Origin: Lapillicoccus jejuensis
Lineage (GTDB): Bacteria > Actinomycetota > Actinomycetes > Actinomycetales > Dermatophilaceae
NCBI RefSeq assembly: GCF_006715055.1
Contig: NZ_VFMN01000001.1
Location: 4,030,001-4,094,000, forward strand
Length of the DNA stretch: 64,000 nt
Direction: 5' to 3'
The notes beneath the pieces are model-generated. The model saw only the letters and a list, made by a program, of their open reading frames with translations. It was not told the origin of the DNA and did no database searches. A program made the position numbers and the translations under genes. Below are positions 18,459 to 25,801 of this stretch, in pieces (position 1 is the stretch's first letter; each line of letters opens with the position of its first letter).

Positions 18459-19453
18459 GGCAGCTCGAGACCGGCCGAGTCCATCCGGGCCAGGTCGGCC
18501 GCGCCGATGAGCCCGGCCTCGTTGCCGAGCTCCGCGGCGACGACGCGGGCCATCGGGCGGTAGCCGCGGCCGGTCAGCTGGCGCCGGAACGTCTCGCGAG
18601 CCGGGTCGAGCAGGAGGGGGCCGGCCGCGCTGACCCCGCCGCCGACGACGAAGGTGCCGGGGTCGAAGGCGGCGGCGAGGTTGGCGATGCCGACCCCGAG
18701 CCAGTGGCCGATCTCGGCGAGCAGCTCGACGGCGGTGGGGTCCCCGGCCTGCGCGGCCGCGGTGATCCCCGGCCCGGTGAGGGCGGAGGGGTCGCCGCCG
18801 ACGCCGGCCAGCAGGTCGTTGGCCACGGGCGAGCGGGCGGCGATGAGGCCGCGCGCCTCGCGCACGAGCGCGTTGCCGCTGGCGTACTGCTCCCAGCAGC
18901 CGCGGTTGCCGCACTCGCAGCGCAGGCCGTTGGGCACGACCTGCATGTGCCCGAACTCGCCGGCGATGCCGTAGCGACCGCGCTGCACCCGGCCGTCGAT
19001 GACGATGCCGCCGCCGATGCCCGTGCCGAGGTTGACGATCATCGTGTGCGTCTCGCCGCGCGCGGCGCCGAACTTCCACTCCGCCCACGCCGCGGCGTTG
19101 GCGTCGTTGTCGACGGTGATCGGGACGTTGACCCGGCGGGCGAGGTTCTCCTGCAACGGCTCGTGGCGCCACGACAGGTGCGGGGCGAAGACGACGGTGC
19201 GCCGGTCGGCCGCGACGAACCCGGCGGCGCCGATGCCGACCGCCACCACCCGCTCGCGCCCGACCGCGGCGAACAGCTCCTCGACGACGGCGACGATCGT
19301 GTCCTCGACGACGTCCGGCGAGGTCGAGCGGTGCGGGGTGTCGCGGCGGGCGCGGCGCGAGACGGTGCCGTCGGCGGCGACGACGCCACCCGCGACCTTG
19401 GTCCCGCCGATGTCGATGCCGATGGCGAGGTCGGCGCCGGGCGCGCTGGTCAT
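18455..19453 (-). CDS. glkA: ROK-family glucokinase
   Basis: 332 residues. An N-terminal ATP-phosphate motif, AIGIDIGGTKVAGGVV, is followed by catalytic DNDANAAAWAEWKFG, the second phosphate motif NLGTGIGGGIV, the glucose-binding GEFGHM, and the zinc-binding CECGNRGCWEQYASG loop of ROK kinases. It phosphorylates glucose to glucose 6-phosphate with ATP. In Streptomyces coelicolor the homologous glkA also has a regulatory role in carbon catabolite repression, and a small gene of unknown mechanism lies immediately upstream, as here. Its ATG overlaps the upstream stop as ATGA. Confidence 0.9.
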   Translation of the reverse strand: MTSAPGADLAIGIDIGGTKVAGGVVAADGTVSRRARRDTPHRSTSPDVVEDTIVAVVEELFAAVGRERVVAVGIGAAGFVAADRRTVVFAPHLSWRHEPLQENLARRVNVPITVDNDANAAAWAEWKFGAARGETHTMIVNLGTGIGGGIVIDGRVQRGRYGIAGEFGHMQVVPNGLRCECGNRGCWEQYASGNALVREARGLIAARSPVANDLLAGVGGDPSALTGPGITAAAQAGDPTAVELLAEIGHWLGVGIANLAAAFDPGTFVVGGGVSAAGPLLLDPARETFRRQLTGRGYRPMARVVAAELGNEAGLIGAADLARMDSAGLELP

Positions 19454-19911
19454 CGGGTGGGCTCCTCGTGGTCGTCGTCGTGGTCGTCGTCGTGCTCGTC
19501 GTCGTGCTCGTCGAGGGGGATGTCCTCGACGTCGGGGCCGGGCCGCGGCGGTGGCGCGGCCTGCTCGGTCCGGCGCGAGGCGGCCACCTCGCGCAGCGAC
19601 TCGGTGAGCATCGCCGCGAGGTCCGCGAGCCGGTCGACGGTCTCGGGACGCACCGAGCGCGCGACCCGCAGCAGCTGGCACACCGGGCACAGGTGGCAGA
19701 CGCTCGCCGGGTCGGCCGCCGCGGCGGCGTCGTGGGGACCGTCGTGGGTCGCCTCCGGGGGCGGGTCGCCCTCCGGGTCGCCATCCTGGTGGCCCGGAGG
19801 GGCGTCGTACGGCGGCCCGGGGCGGGCGGGGTCGGTGCCCGCGCCCCCGAGGAGGGCGTCGAGCAGCCGCGCGGTCTCCTCGGCCACGCTGCCGACGCCG
19901 CCCTCAGCCAC
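19450..19911 (-). CDS. small CxxC protein with His/Asp-rich tail, upstream of glucokinase
   Basis: 153 residues, not recognised with certainty. The N-terminus is helical (GSVAEETARLLDALLGG), followed by a Pro/Gly/Asp-rich linker, a CHLCPVCQLLRVARSV segment (about 71-86), and a helix to about 110. The C-terminal tail alternates His and Asp (DEHDDEHDDDHDDDHEE), a pattern that often binds divalent metal. It overlaps the ArsA-like gene by 8 nt and the glucokinase start by 4 nt. Its position equals that of the small gene upstream of Streptomyces glkA (SCO2127 locus), which has been linked to glucose use; homology was not tested. A GTG at 19887 is a possible alternative start. Confidence 0.6.
   Translation of the reverse strand: MAEGGVGSVAEETARLLDALLGGAGTDPARPGPPYDAPPGHQDGDPEGDPPPEATHDGPHDAAAAADPASVCHLCPVCQLLRVARSVRPETVDRLADLAAMLTESLREVAASRRTEQAAPPPRPGPDVEDIPLDEHDDEHDDDHDDDHEEPTR
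19468..19514 (+). repeat. GTC-rich trinucleotide tract
   Basis: A run built from GTCGTC, GTGGTC and GTGCTC triplets encodes the Asp/His tail on the opposite strand. Such a tract may be prone to slippage by whole codons. Confidence 0.6.
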
Positions 19912-21151
19912 GCGTGCCGCCCGCTGCGGCCAGGCTCGCCGGCCAGGCCCCCGGGGTCGGGGTGAAGCGCACCCGCAACGTGCCGTCGCGCACGGCCGCA
20001 CCGCGCACCGTGCACCGGGTGAGGACGGCGGGTAGCGCGAGGACCCGGCGGTGCCCGCCGACGGAGACGAGCAGCTCGGCGTCGCGGCGCTTGAGGTCGA
20101 CGTCGCCGCGGTCGGCCAGCGGCAGGTCGAGCGAGAGGACGAACTCCTCCCCCATCCGCTTGACGGCCAGGCCGTGGCGCGGGACGGGCGAGAGCAGCGC
20201 CTGCGGGTCGACCCCGCCGGCCGCGGCGAGCTCGGCGAGGGCGTCCGGACCGACGGGCTCGCGGGCGAGGTACGGCGTCGTCGTGACGGGCACCCCGGCG
20301 AACGACTCCGCCACCTCGCGCAGCCCCTCCTGCTGGGCGGCGTTCCACCCCGCCAGCCACGGGTCGGGCGCGCCACCCGTCCGGGCGGCGCGCTGCGCGT
20401 CCGGCAGGAGCCGGTTGACGACGACCCCGTCGACCGCGACGCCGTACAGCGACAACGAGGTCCAGGTGCGGCGCGACTCGGCGACGACCACCCGCTCGGG
20501 CGTCGTCACGAGGCGGACCGAGGCCTGCTGCCCGGTGAGCAGCCGCTGCACCTCGCGCATCCGCTGGAGCCACCCGCGCACCGTCTCGACGACCTCGGGA
20601 CCGGGCAGCGGGACCCCGGCGGCCGCCGTCGCCGCCGGTCGCAGGGTGCGCAGCAGCCCCCGCTGCGCGGGCAGCAGCCGCTCGAGGTGCCACGCGAGCG
20701 CCTCGGGCAGCGCGAGCAGCCGCAGCGTCTCGGCCGTCGGCGCGCAGTCGACGACGACCAGGTCGTGCTCGCCCGATCCGGCGTGCTCGTGCAGCGCGAG
20801 GAGCGCGGCGACCTCGTCGGCGCCGGGCAGGGCGGTCAGCTCGTCGGCGACGACCGGGTCGACCCCGACGCTGTCGAGGACGCGCAGCAGGTAGTCCTGC
20901 ACGAGCCGCCAGGACGGGTCCAGGGTGCGGCCGGCGCTCGCGTGCAGCGCCCGCAGCCGCGGCTCGACGTCGACCGGCCCGGTGGCCGGCGCGTCCGGCA
21001 GCGGCACCCCCAGCGCGTCGCCGAGCGAGTGCGCCGCGTCGGTCGACAGCACGAGCGTGCGCAGCCCCGCGCGGGCGGCGGCCACCGCGGTGGCGGCGGC
21101 GGTCGTCGTCTTGCCGACGCCGCCCTTGCCCGTGAAGAGGACGATGCGCAC
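19904..21151 (-). CDS. ArsA/GET3-family ATPase
   Basis: 415 residues. A deviant Walker A, FTGKGGVGKTTTAAA, lies at the N-terminus, with switch I-like LVLSTDAAHSLGDALG, and DLVVVDCAPTAETLRLL as Walker B/switch II. The C-terminal part (about 330-410) is strand-rich with SLDLPLADRGDVDLKRRDAELLVSVGG, as in ArsA-like proteins carrying a small HSP20-like tail. Similar ATPases in actinobacteria (Rv2184c in M. tuberculosis, the same syntenic slot) have no proven arsenic role. No arsenite Cys triad is evident, and no ArsB lies nearby. The start is a GTG, 6 nt after the SRPBCC stop. Confidence 0.82.
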   Translation of the reverse strand: MRIVLFTGKGGVGKTTTAAATAVAAARAGLRTLVLSTDAAHSLGDALGVPLPDAPATGPVDVEPRLRALHASAGRTLDPSWRLVQDYLLRVLDSVGVDPVVADELTALPGADEVAALLALHEHAGSGEHDLVVVDCAPTAETLRLLALPEALAWHLERLLPAQRGLLRTLRPAATAAAGVPLPGPEVVETVRGWLQRMREVQRLLTGQQASVRLVTTPERVVVAESRRTWTSLSLYGVAVDGVVVNRLLPDAQRAARTGGAPDPWLAGWNAAQQEGLREVAESFAGVPVTTTPYLAREPVGPDALAELAAAGGVDPQALLSPVPRHGLAVKRMGEEFVLSLDLPLADRGDVDLKRRDAELLVSVGGHRRVLALPAVLTRCTVRGAAVRDGTLRVRFTPTPGAWPASLAAAGGTRG

Positions 21152-21157
21152 CGGCGG

Positions 21158-21601
21158 TCAGGCCTCGACGTGCTTCTTGAGCTCCTTGAGGGCCGTCTCG
21201 ACGATGACCTTCTCCGCCTTGCGCTTGAGCATCCCGAGCATGGGGATGTTGAGGTCGACCGCGAGCCGGTAGGTGACCCGGGTGCCGGCGTCGTCGGCGT
21301 CGAGGGTGTAGGAGCCGTTCATGCTCTTGAGGACCGTGGCGCGCACGAGCTGCCAGGAGACGACGCCGGTGCCGTCCTCGGCGACCTCCCAGTCGTAGTC
21401 GAGGACGTAGGTGTCCTTGATGACGCCCGCGTCGAGGACGAACTCGACCTGGTCGGCCCACCCGTCGCCCTCCTCGGACAGGACGGTGACCTTCTTGACG
21501 TCGCCGGCCCACGACGGGTACGCCGGGAAGTCGGCGATCGCGTCGAGGACGCGGCCGGGGTCGGCCGCGATCTGGATCGAGGACTCGGTGCGGTCGGCCA
21601 T
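21158..21601 (-). CDS. SRPBCC/START-fold (polyketide cyclase-like) protein
   Basis: 147 residues. It starts MADRTESSIQIAADPGRVLDAIADF, with FPAYPSWAGDVKKV and a long C-terminal helix (LKRKAEKVIVETALKELKKHVEA), the layout of SRPBCC lipid- or ligand-binding proteins. Rv2185c of M. tuberculosis holds the same place next to the ArsA-like gene. A ligand-carrier or coenzyme-Q-binding-like role is possible, but no active-site residue is evident. It is the first gene of the five-gene minus-strand operon ending at 17763. Confidence 0.82.
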   Translation of the reverse strand: MADRTESSIQIAADPGRVLDAIADFPAYPSWAGDVKKVTVLSEEGDGWADQVEFVLDAGVIKDTYVLDYDWEVAEDGTGVVSWQLVRATVLKSMNGSYTLDADDAGTRVTYRLAVDLNIPMLGMLKRKAEKVIVETALKELKKHVEA

Positions 21602-21608
21602 GCGGGGA

Positions 21609-21614
21609 AGGCTA
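21609..21614 (-). promoter_or_regulatory. -10 element TAGCCT for the SRPBCC-ArsA-glkA operon
   Basis: TAGCCT on the minus strand is 7 nt before the ATG at 21601, again with leaderless spacing. Confidence 0.5.
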
Positions 21615-21657
21615 CCCGGCCGCCGGCGACGATCCGGGGGCGGACCTTACCCATCGG

Positions 21658-21663
21658 TACAGT
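21658..21663 (+). promoter_or_regulatory. possible -10 element TACAGT for fadD15
   Basis: Unlike its neighbours, this hexamer leaves a leader of about 40 nt before the GTG at 21710. The leader holds an AGGAAGAAG ribosome site at 21696-21704. Confidence 0.4.
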
Positions 21664-21709
21664 GGCCCCGCCCCACCTCGCCGTTCCCGTCCCGCAGGAA
21701 GAAGACCTC

Positions 21710-23509
21710 GTGCCCGACACCGTCGTCGCCCCGCTCGCGCCCCCGACCACGGAAGGCAACCTCGCGCTGACGGTCGTGCGCAACGCCACCGAGCAGCCGC
21801 ACGCCGTGGTCTTCGCGCAGCGGGCGGGCGAGGGCTGGGCCGACGTCACGGCGGCGCAGTTCCGCCGCGACGTCGACGCGCTGGCCAAGGGCCTCGTCGC
21901 CGCGGGTGTCGGGGTGGGCGACCGCGTGGGCCTGATGTCGCGCACCCGTTACGAGTGGACGCTCGTCGACTACGCGGTGTGGACCGCCGGGGCGGTGACG
22001 GTGCCGATCTACGAGACGTCCTCGCCGGACCAGGTCGCGTGGATCCTCCAGGACTCCGGCGCCCGCGCGGTCGTCGTCGAGACCGAGCAGCACGCGGCGG
22101 CGGTCGCGCAGGTGCGCGACCGGGTCGAGGGCCTGCAGGACGTGTGGTCCATCGACGGCGGCGGCCTCGACGAGCTCGTCGCCGCCGGCCGCGAGGTGCC
22201 CGACGACGACCTCGAGGCGCGGCGGCGCAGCACCGACCGGACCTCGCTGGCGACGATCATCTACACCTCGGGGACGACCGGGCGCCCGAAGGGGTGCGAG
22301 CTGACCCACGGCAACTTCAAGGACCTGGCCGAGAACGCGCAGCGCAAGCTCGAGCAGGTCGTCGAGGCCGAGGGCGCCTCGACGCTGCTCTTCCTGCCGC
22401 TGGCGCACGTCTTCGCCCGCTTCATCCAGGTGCTGTGCGTCGAGGCCGGCGCGCGGATGGGGCACTCGGCCGACATCAAGACGCTGCTGCCGGACTTCGC
22501 CAGCTTCCGGCCGACCTTCATCCTCGCCGTCCCGCGGGTGTTCGAGAAGGTCTACAACTCGGCCGAGCAGACGGCGACCGGCGACGGCAAGGGGGCGATC
22601 TTCGCCCGCGCCGCGGCGACGGCGATCGCGTGGAGCGAGGCGCAGGACACCGGTGGCCCGGGGCTGCTGCTGCGGGGGCAGCACAAGGTCTTCGACCTGC
22701 TCGTCTACGGGAAGCTGCGGGCGGCGCTCGGCGGCCGGGTGCAGTACGCCGTCTCGGGCGGCGCCCCGCTCGGCACCCGTCTCGGCCACTTCTTCCGCGG
22801 CATCGGGGTCGTCGTCCTCGAGGGCTACGGCCTCACCGAGACGACCGCGCCGGCGACGGTCAACACCCCGGAGCGGGTCAAGATCGGCACGGTCGGCCGC
22901 CCGCTGCCGGGCGTGGGCATCCGGATCGCCGACGACGGCGAGGTGCTCATTCAGGGCGTCAACGTCTTCGCCCGCTACCACGACAACCCGGAGGCGACCG
23001 CGGACGCGGTGCGCGACGGGTGGTTCCATACCGGCGACCTCGGCGAGGTCGACGCCGACGGCTTCCTGCGGATCACGGGGCGCAAGAAGGAGATCCTCGT
23101 GACGGCGGGCGGCAAGAACGTTGCGCCGGCGGTGCTCGAGGACCGGCTGCGCGCCCACCCCCTCGTCTCCCAGTGCATGGTCGTCGGCGACGGCAAGCCG
23201 TTCATCGCGGCGCTCGTCACCCTCGACGAGGAGATGCTGCCGAGCTGGGCCAAGAACCACGGCAAGCCCGGGCTGAGCCTCGACGCCGCCCGCACCGACC
23301 CGGACGTCCGCGCCGAGATCGGGCAGGCCGTGGCCGACGCGAACACGGCGGTGAGCAAGGCCGAGTCGATCCGCAAGTTCGTCATCCTCCCGGGCGACTT
23401 CACCGAGGAGAGCGGGCACCTCACGCCGTCGCTCAAGCTCAAGCGCAACCTCGTCATGCGCGACTTCGGCGACGAGGTCGAGGAGCTCTACGCGGGCGGG
23501 CGCGACTGA
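21710..23509 (+). CDS. fadD15: long-chain fatty-acid-CoA ligase (FadD15-like)
   Basis: 599 residues, essentially the length of M. tuberculosis FadD15, which holds the same syntenic position next to the ArsA/SRPBCC genes. AMP-binding motifs: IIYTSGTTGRPKGCELTHGN, LPLAHVFARFIQ, EGYGLTETTAP, DGWFHTGDLGE and ITGRKKEILVTAGGKNVAP. The C-terminal catalytic lysine region is HLTPSLKLKRN. It activates long-chain fatty acids to acyl-CoA at the membrane-cytosol interface. The GTG start is supported by a good ribosome site. The last 22 bases overlap the convergent Nudix gene. Confidence 0.92.
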   Translation: MPDTVVAPLAPPTTEGNLALTVVRNATEQPHAVVFAQRAGEGWADVTAAQFRRDVDALAKGLVAAGVGVGDRVGLMSRTRYEWTLVDYAVWTAGAVTVPIYETSSPDQVAWILQDSGARAVVVETEQHAAAVAQVRDRVEGLQDVWSIDGGGLDELVAAGREVPDDDLEARRRSTDRTSLATIIYTSGTTGRPKGCELTHGNFKDLAENAQRKLEQVVEAEGASTLLFLPLAHVFARFIQVLCVEAGARMGHSADIKTLLPDFASFRPTFILAVPRVFEKVYNSAEQTATGDGKGAIFARAAATAIAWSEAQDTGGPGLLLRGQHKVFDLLVYGKLRAALGGRVQYAVSGGAPLGTRLGHFFRGIGVVVLEGYGLTETTAPATVNTPERVKIGTVGRPLPGVGIRIADDGEVLIQGVNVFARYHDNPEATADAVRDGWFHTGDLGEVDADGFLRITGRKKEILVTAGGKNVAPAVLEDRLRAHPLVSQCMVVGDGKPFIAALVTLDEEMLPSWAKNHGKPGLSLDAARTDPDVRAEIGQAVADANTAVSKAESIRKFVILPGDFTEESGHLTPSLKLKRNLVMRDFGDEVEELYAGGRD

Positions 23510-24021
23510 CCGGTCGCGCTCGCGCGGACCGCCCGCCACCGCGCGACGACCTCGGCGACCGCGTCCGGGGCGGGGAACACCGGCTCACCCAACGCGGCGA
23601 GCCCGTCCAGCGGGACCCAGCGCACCTCGAGGGTGGCCGCTCGCTCGACGTCGTCCACGCCGAGGAAGCGCGGCGTGGTCCGGGGCACGACGGCCACCCA
23701 GACGTCCTGGTGCTGCTCGATGACGACGCCGTCGAAGGGGAACGCGACGTCGTGGGGCAGGAACGGCCCGTCCACCTCGGCCGTGTCGAGGTCGAGACCG
23801 ACCTCCTCGCGCGCCTCGCGGACGGCGGCCTCCCGCGGCCCCTCCCCCGCGTCGACGCCGCCACCGACGGTGAACCAGTACGGCGCCTCGGGTCGGCGCG
23901 GGTCGCAGCCGCGGATGAGCAGGACGTGGGTGAGGTCCTCGTCGAGGAGCAGCAGGCGGGCGGCGCGGCGTCGTACCACCGGGGTGGGCGGGTCGTGGGG
24001 CGTCCCTGCGGCGGTGGTCAT
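23488..24021 (-). CDS. Nudix hydrolase
   Basis: 177 residues. The Nudix box is complete: a glycine-led loop GGVDAGEGPREAAVREAREE followed by VGLD, giving the GX5EX7REUXEEXGU consensus with metal-binding glutamates. The RRRAARLLLLDED start and FTVGGGVD are typical of the fold. The substrate (nucleoside diphosphate derivative) is unknown. The ATG overlaps the stop of the upstream lipoprotein gene as ATGA, so translation is probably coupled. Its 3' end overlaps fadD15 by 22 nt on the opposite strand. Confidence 0.88.
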   Translation of the reverse strand: MTTAAGTPHDPPTPVVRRRAARLLLLDEDLTHVLLIRGCDPRRPEAPYWFTVGGGVDAGEGPREAAVREAREEVGLDLDTAEVDGPFLPHDVAFPFDGVVIEQHQDVWVAVVPRTTPRFLGVDDVERAATLEVRWVPLDGLAALGEPVFPAPDAVAEVVARWRAVRASATGQSRPPA

Positions 24022-25337
24022 CCGGCCGACCGTCGCACGTCGGCGGCCCACGCGGCGACGAACGCGTCCTGGGTCTGGGCGAGGACCCGCGGGAAGGCGG
24101 TGCGGACGACCGCCTGCGGCTGCGCGGCGGTGGCGGCGTCGACCGCGAGCCCGCCGGCGACCGCGCGGTAGAAGGCGACGAGCCGGTCCTGGCCGTGCTG
24201 CTCGGCGAGGAAACGCACGGCCAGCCAGGCCGCGTTGTAGACCGGGCCGATGGCGTCGCGCGTGGGGTCGAAGGCGCCGTCGTCGGGCAGCGCCGGGGCC
24301 GTCCCCGCCCTCACCTGGGCGAGGTACGGCGCCGCGACGACGCTCGGGGCGAGCCGCACCGTGGAGTAGCCGACGTAGTCCGCGAAGCCCTCCGACAGCC
24401 AGGTCGGCACCGTCCGCGTCGTCGAGCCGCGGACCGTGACGTGGGTCAGCTCGTGGGTGAGCACGACCCGACGGCCGTCGGGGGTCAGGCCGTCGAACGC
24501 GGTCGGGTTGACGTAGACCCGGTCCGTCGCCGCCGGCTGCCCCGCCACGAGGGGGCCGTCGGTCACGGCCGCCACCTGGTCCAGACCCGCGGCGTCGTCG
24601 CGCTGCAGCTGGGCGACGAGGCCGGCGGTGTCGGCGGGCGCGACGACGACGGCGGGCCGGGCCGAGCCCCAGACGGCCGCGATCCGGCTGTGGGCGGCGT
24701 CGGCGAGCGCGAGGTACTCGCGCAGCCGGGCCTCGGGGGCGCTGCCGACGACGAGGGTCGAGGGCGAGCGCAGCACCGTGAGCGGGCTGAGGTCCCACGG
24801 CTGCGCCGGCCCCGCCGACGCGACGTCCGCGAGCCGCCACCCCTCGGGGGTCCGCGTGACGACGTACGACGTCGGCACGCTGCGCAGCCCGGTGTCGTAG
24901 CCGGTGAGGCGGTAGCGCAGGTCGACCTGGACGACGACGGCGTCGGCGCCGTACGCGGCCCGCTGGCCGCTGGTCAGCGGCGGGCCGAGCTCGACCGACC
25001 CCGCCCCGTAGTCGCCGACCGGCAACCGGCGCATCCGGTCGAACAGCGCCGCCTGGGCCGCCGCGAAGGGCCGGGTGAGGTCGGCGACGGAGGCCAGCCA
25101 GGCCCGCTCGTCGCCGGCGGCGAGGGCGGCGCCACGCTGCCGGACGAGGGCGGCGACGGCGGCGCGCTGCTCGTCGGCGAGGCGGGTCGGCTCGGCGCTG
25201 CTGTCGGCCGCGGACGCCGTCCTCCCGGACCCGGGGACCGTCGCCGTCCCGCTCGTGCAGCCGCCGGCGACGAGGGCCAGGAGCAGGACGAGGGCCGCGA
25301 GGGGCGCCGTCCGTCGTCCCGTGCCCCGCCCCGTCAC
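24018..25337 (-). CDS. lipoprotein with gluzincin (peptidase MA-like) domain
   Basis: 439 residues. The signal peptide LAALVLLLALVAGGC ends in a lipobox, so the mature protein should be acylated at Cys and held on the outer face of the membrane. The N-terminal half is an NTF2-like module (WLASVADLTRPFAAAQ...). The C-terminal half carries HELTHV and, about 25 residues later, WLSEGFADYVGY, the HExxH plus Glu gluzincin zinc site. Peptidase activity is expected; the substrate is unknown. The GTG start is 6 nt after a TACGAT element. The Nudix gene follows with a 4-nt overlap. Confidence 0.82.
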   Translation of the reverse strand: MTGRGTGRRTAPLAALVLLLALVAGGCTSGTATVPGSGRTASAADSSAEPTRLADEQRAAVAALVRQRGAALAAGDERAWLASVADLTRPFAAAQAALFDRMRRLPVGDYGAGSVELGPPLTSGQRAAYGADAVVVQVDLRYRLTGYDTGLRSVPTSYVVTRTPEGWRLADVASAGPAQPWDLSPLTVLRSPSTLVVGSAPEARLREYLALADAAHSRIAAVWGSARPAVVVAPADTAGLVAQLQRDDAAGLDQVAAVTDGPLVAGQPAATDRVYVNPTAFDGLTPDGRRVVLTHELTHVTVRGSTTRTVPTWLSEGFADYVGYSTVRLAPSVVAAPYLAQVRAGTAPALPDDGAFDPTRDAIGPVYNAAWLAVRFLAEQHGQDRLVAFYRAVAGGLAVDAATAAQPQAVVRTAFPRVLAQTQDAFVAAWAADVRRSAG

Positions 25338-25343
25338 GCCGGG

Positions 25344-25349
25344 ATCGTA
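25344..25349 (-). promoter_or_regulatory. -10 element TACGAT for the lipoprotein peptidase gene
   Basis: TACGAT on the minus strand is 6 nt before the GTG at 25337, with no ribosome site between. Confidence 0.5.
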
Positions 25350-25374
25350 CGGCGGCGCGCTGGGGCTCCCGCGC

Positions 25375-25626
25375 TCAGCCGACCGCGCGGCGGCCCGGGT
25401 CGCGCTGACGGCGGGCGGTGAGCGTCGCCGCGTACCCCGCGTCGACGAGGCCCGCACGGACGAACACGTCGACGGCGCGCCGTTCGGCGTCGTCGAGCGG
25501 CAGCTCGTCCGGCGCCAGACCCGCCGCGGGCGGCGGGCCGAGCGCGGTGACGACGCACTCGTCGCACCGCACGTGCCGGACGGGACAGGTGTCGCAGTCG
25601 ATGACCAGGGGGGTCGCAGCGCGCAC
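25375..25626 (-). CDS. small double-CxxC protein
   Basis: 83 residues. The N-terminal IDCDTCPVRHVRCDECVVT gives two CxxC pairs separated by seven residues, a likely zinc or Fe-S knuckle. The rest is a short helical tail (ERRAVDVFVRAGLVDAGYAATL). Similar small proteins occur in related actinomycetes, but I know no assigned function. The GTG is preceded by a near-perfect AAGGAGG ribosome site 5 nt upstream, which makes the gene convincing despite its size. It is divergent from the nuclease gene. Confidence 0.65.
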   Translation of the reverse strand: MRAATPLVIDCDTCPVRHVRCDECVVTALGPPPAAGLAPDELPLDDAERRAVDVFVRAGLVDAGYAATLTARRQRDPGRRAVG

Positions 25627-25789
25627 GTCGCCTCCTTCTTCGGGTGGTTCCCGGGTCCCCGGGTGGGGTGGCGACGACGCTAGGGGCGACCACCGACAGC
25701 CCTCCCCGACAGCCCTCCCCCGGCACCCCGACAGACCCCGGACCCGCGGCGACCGGGCGCGCCTGAGCGGCCCTGTCGGTGGCCCCGTC

Positions 25790-25795
25790 TACCGT
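25790..25795 (+). promoter_or_regulatory. -10 element TACCGT for the exonuclease/GIY-YIG gene
   Basis: TACCGT is 6 nt before the ATG at 25802. The divergent 175-nt region also contains the promoter of the small CxxC gene. Confidence 0.5.
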
Positions 25796-25801
25796 CGCGG
25801 C

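Noticed and set aside
19468-19514. Triplet repeat tract considered as a CRISPR or regulatory array
   Set aside because: The period is 3 bp inside a coding frame for a His/Asp tail. There are no spacers.
19904-21151. Arsenic resistance role for the ArsA-like ATPase
   Set aside because: No arsenite-binding Cys triad is evident and no arsB, arsC or arsR lies nearby. The gene's partners are SRPBCC and glucokinase.
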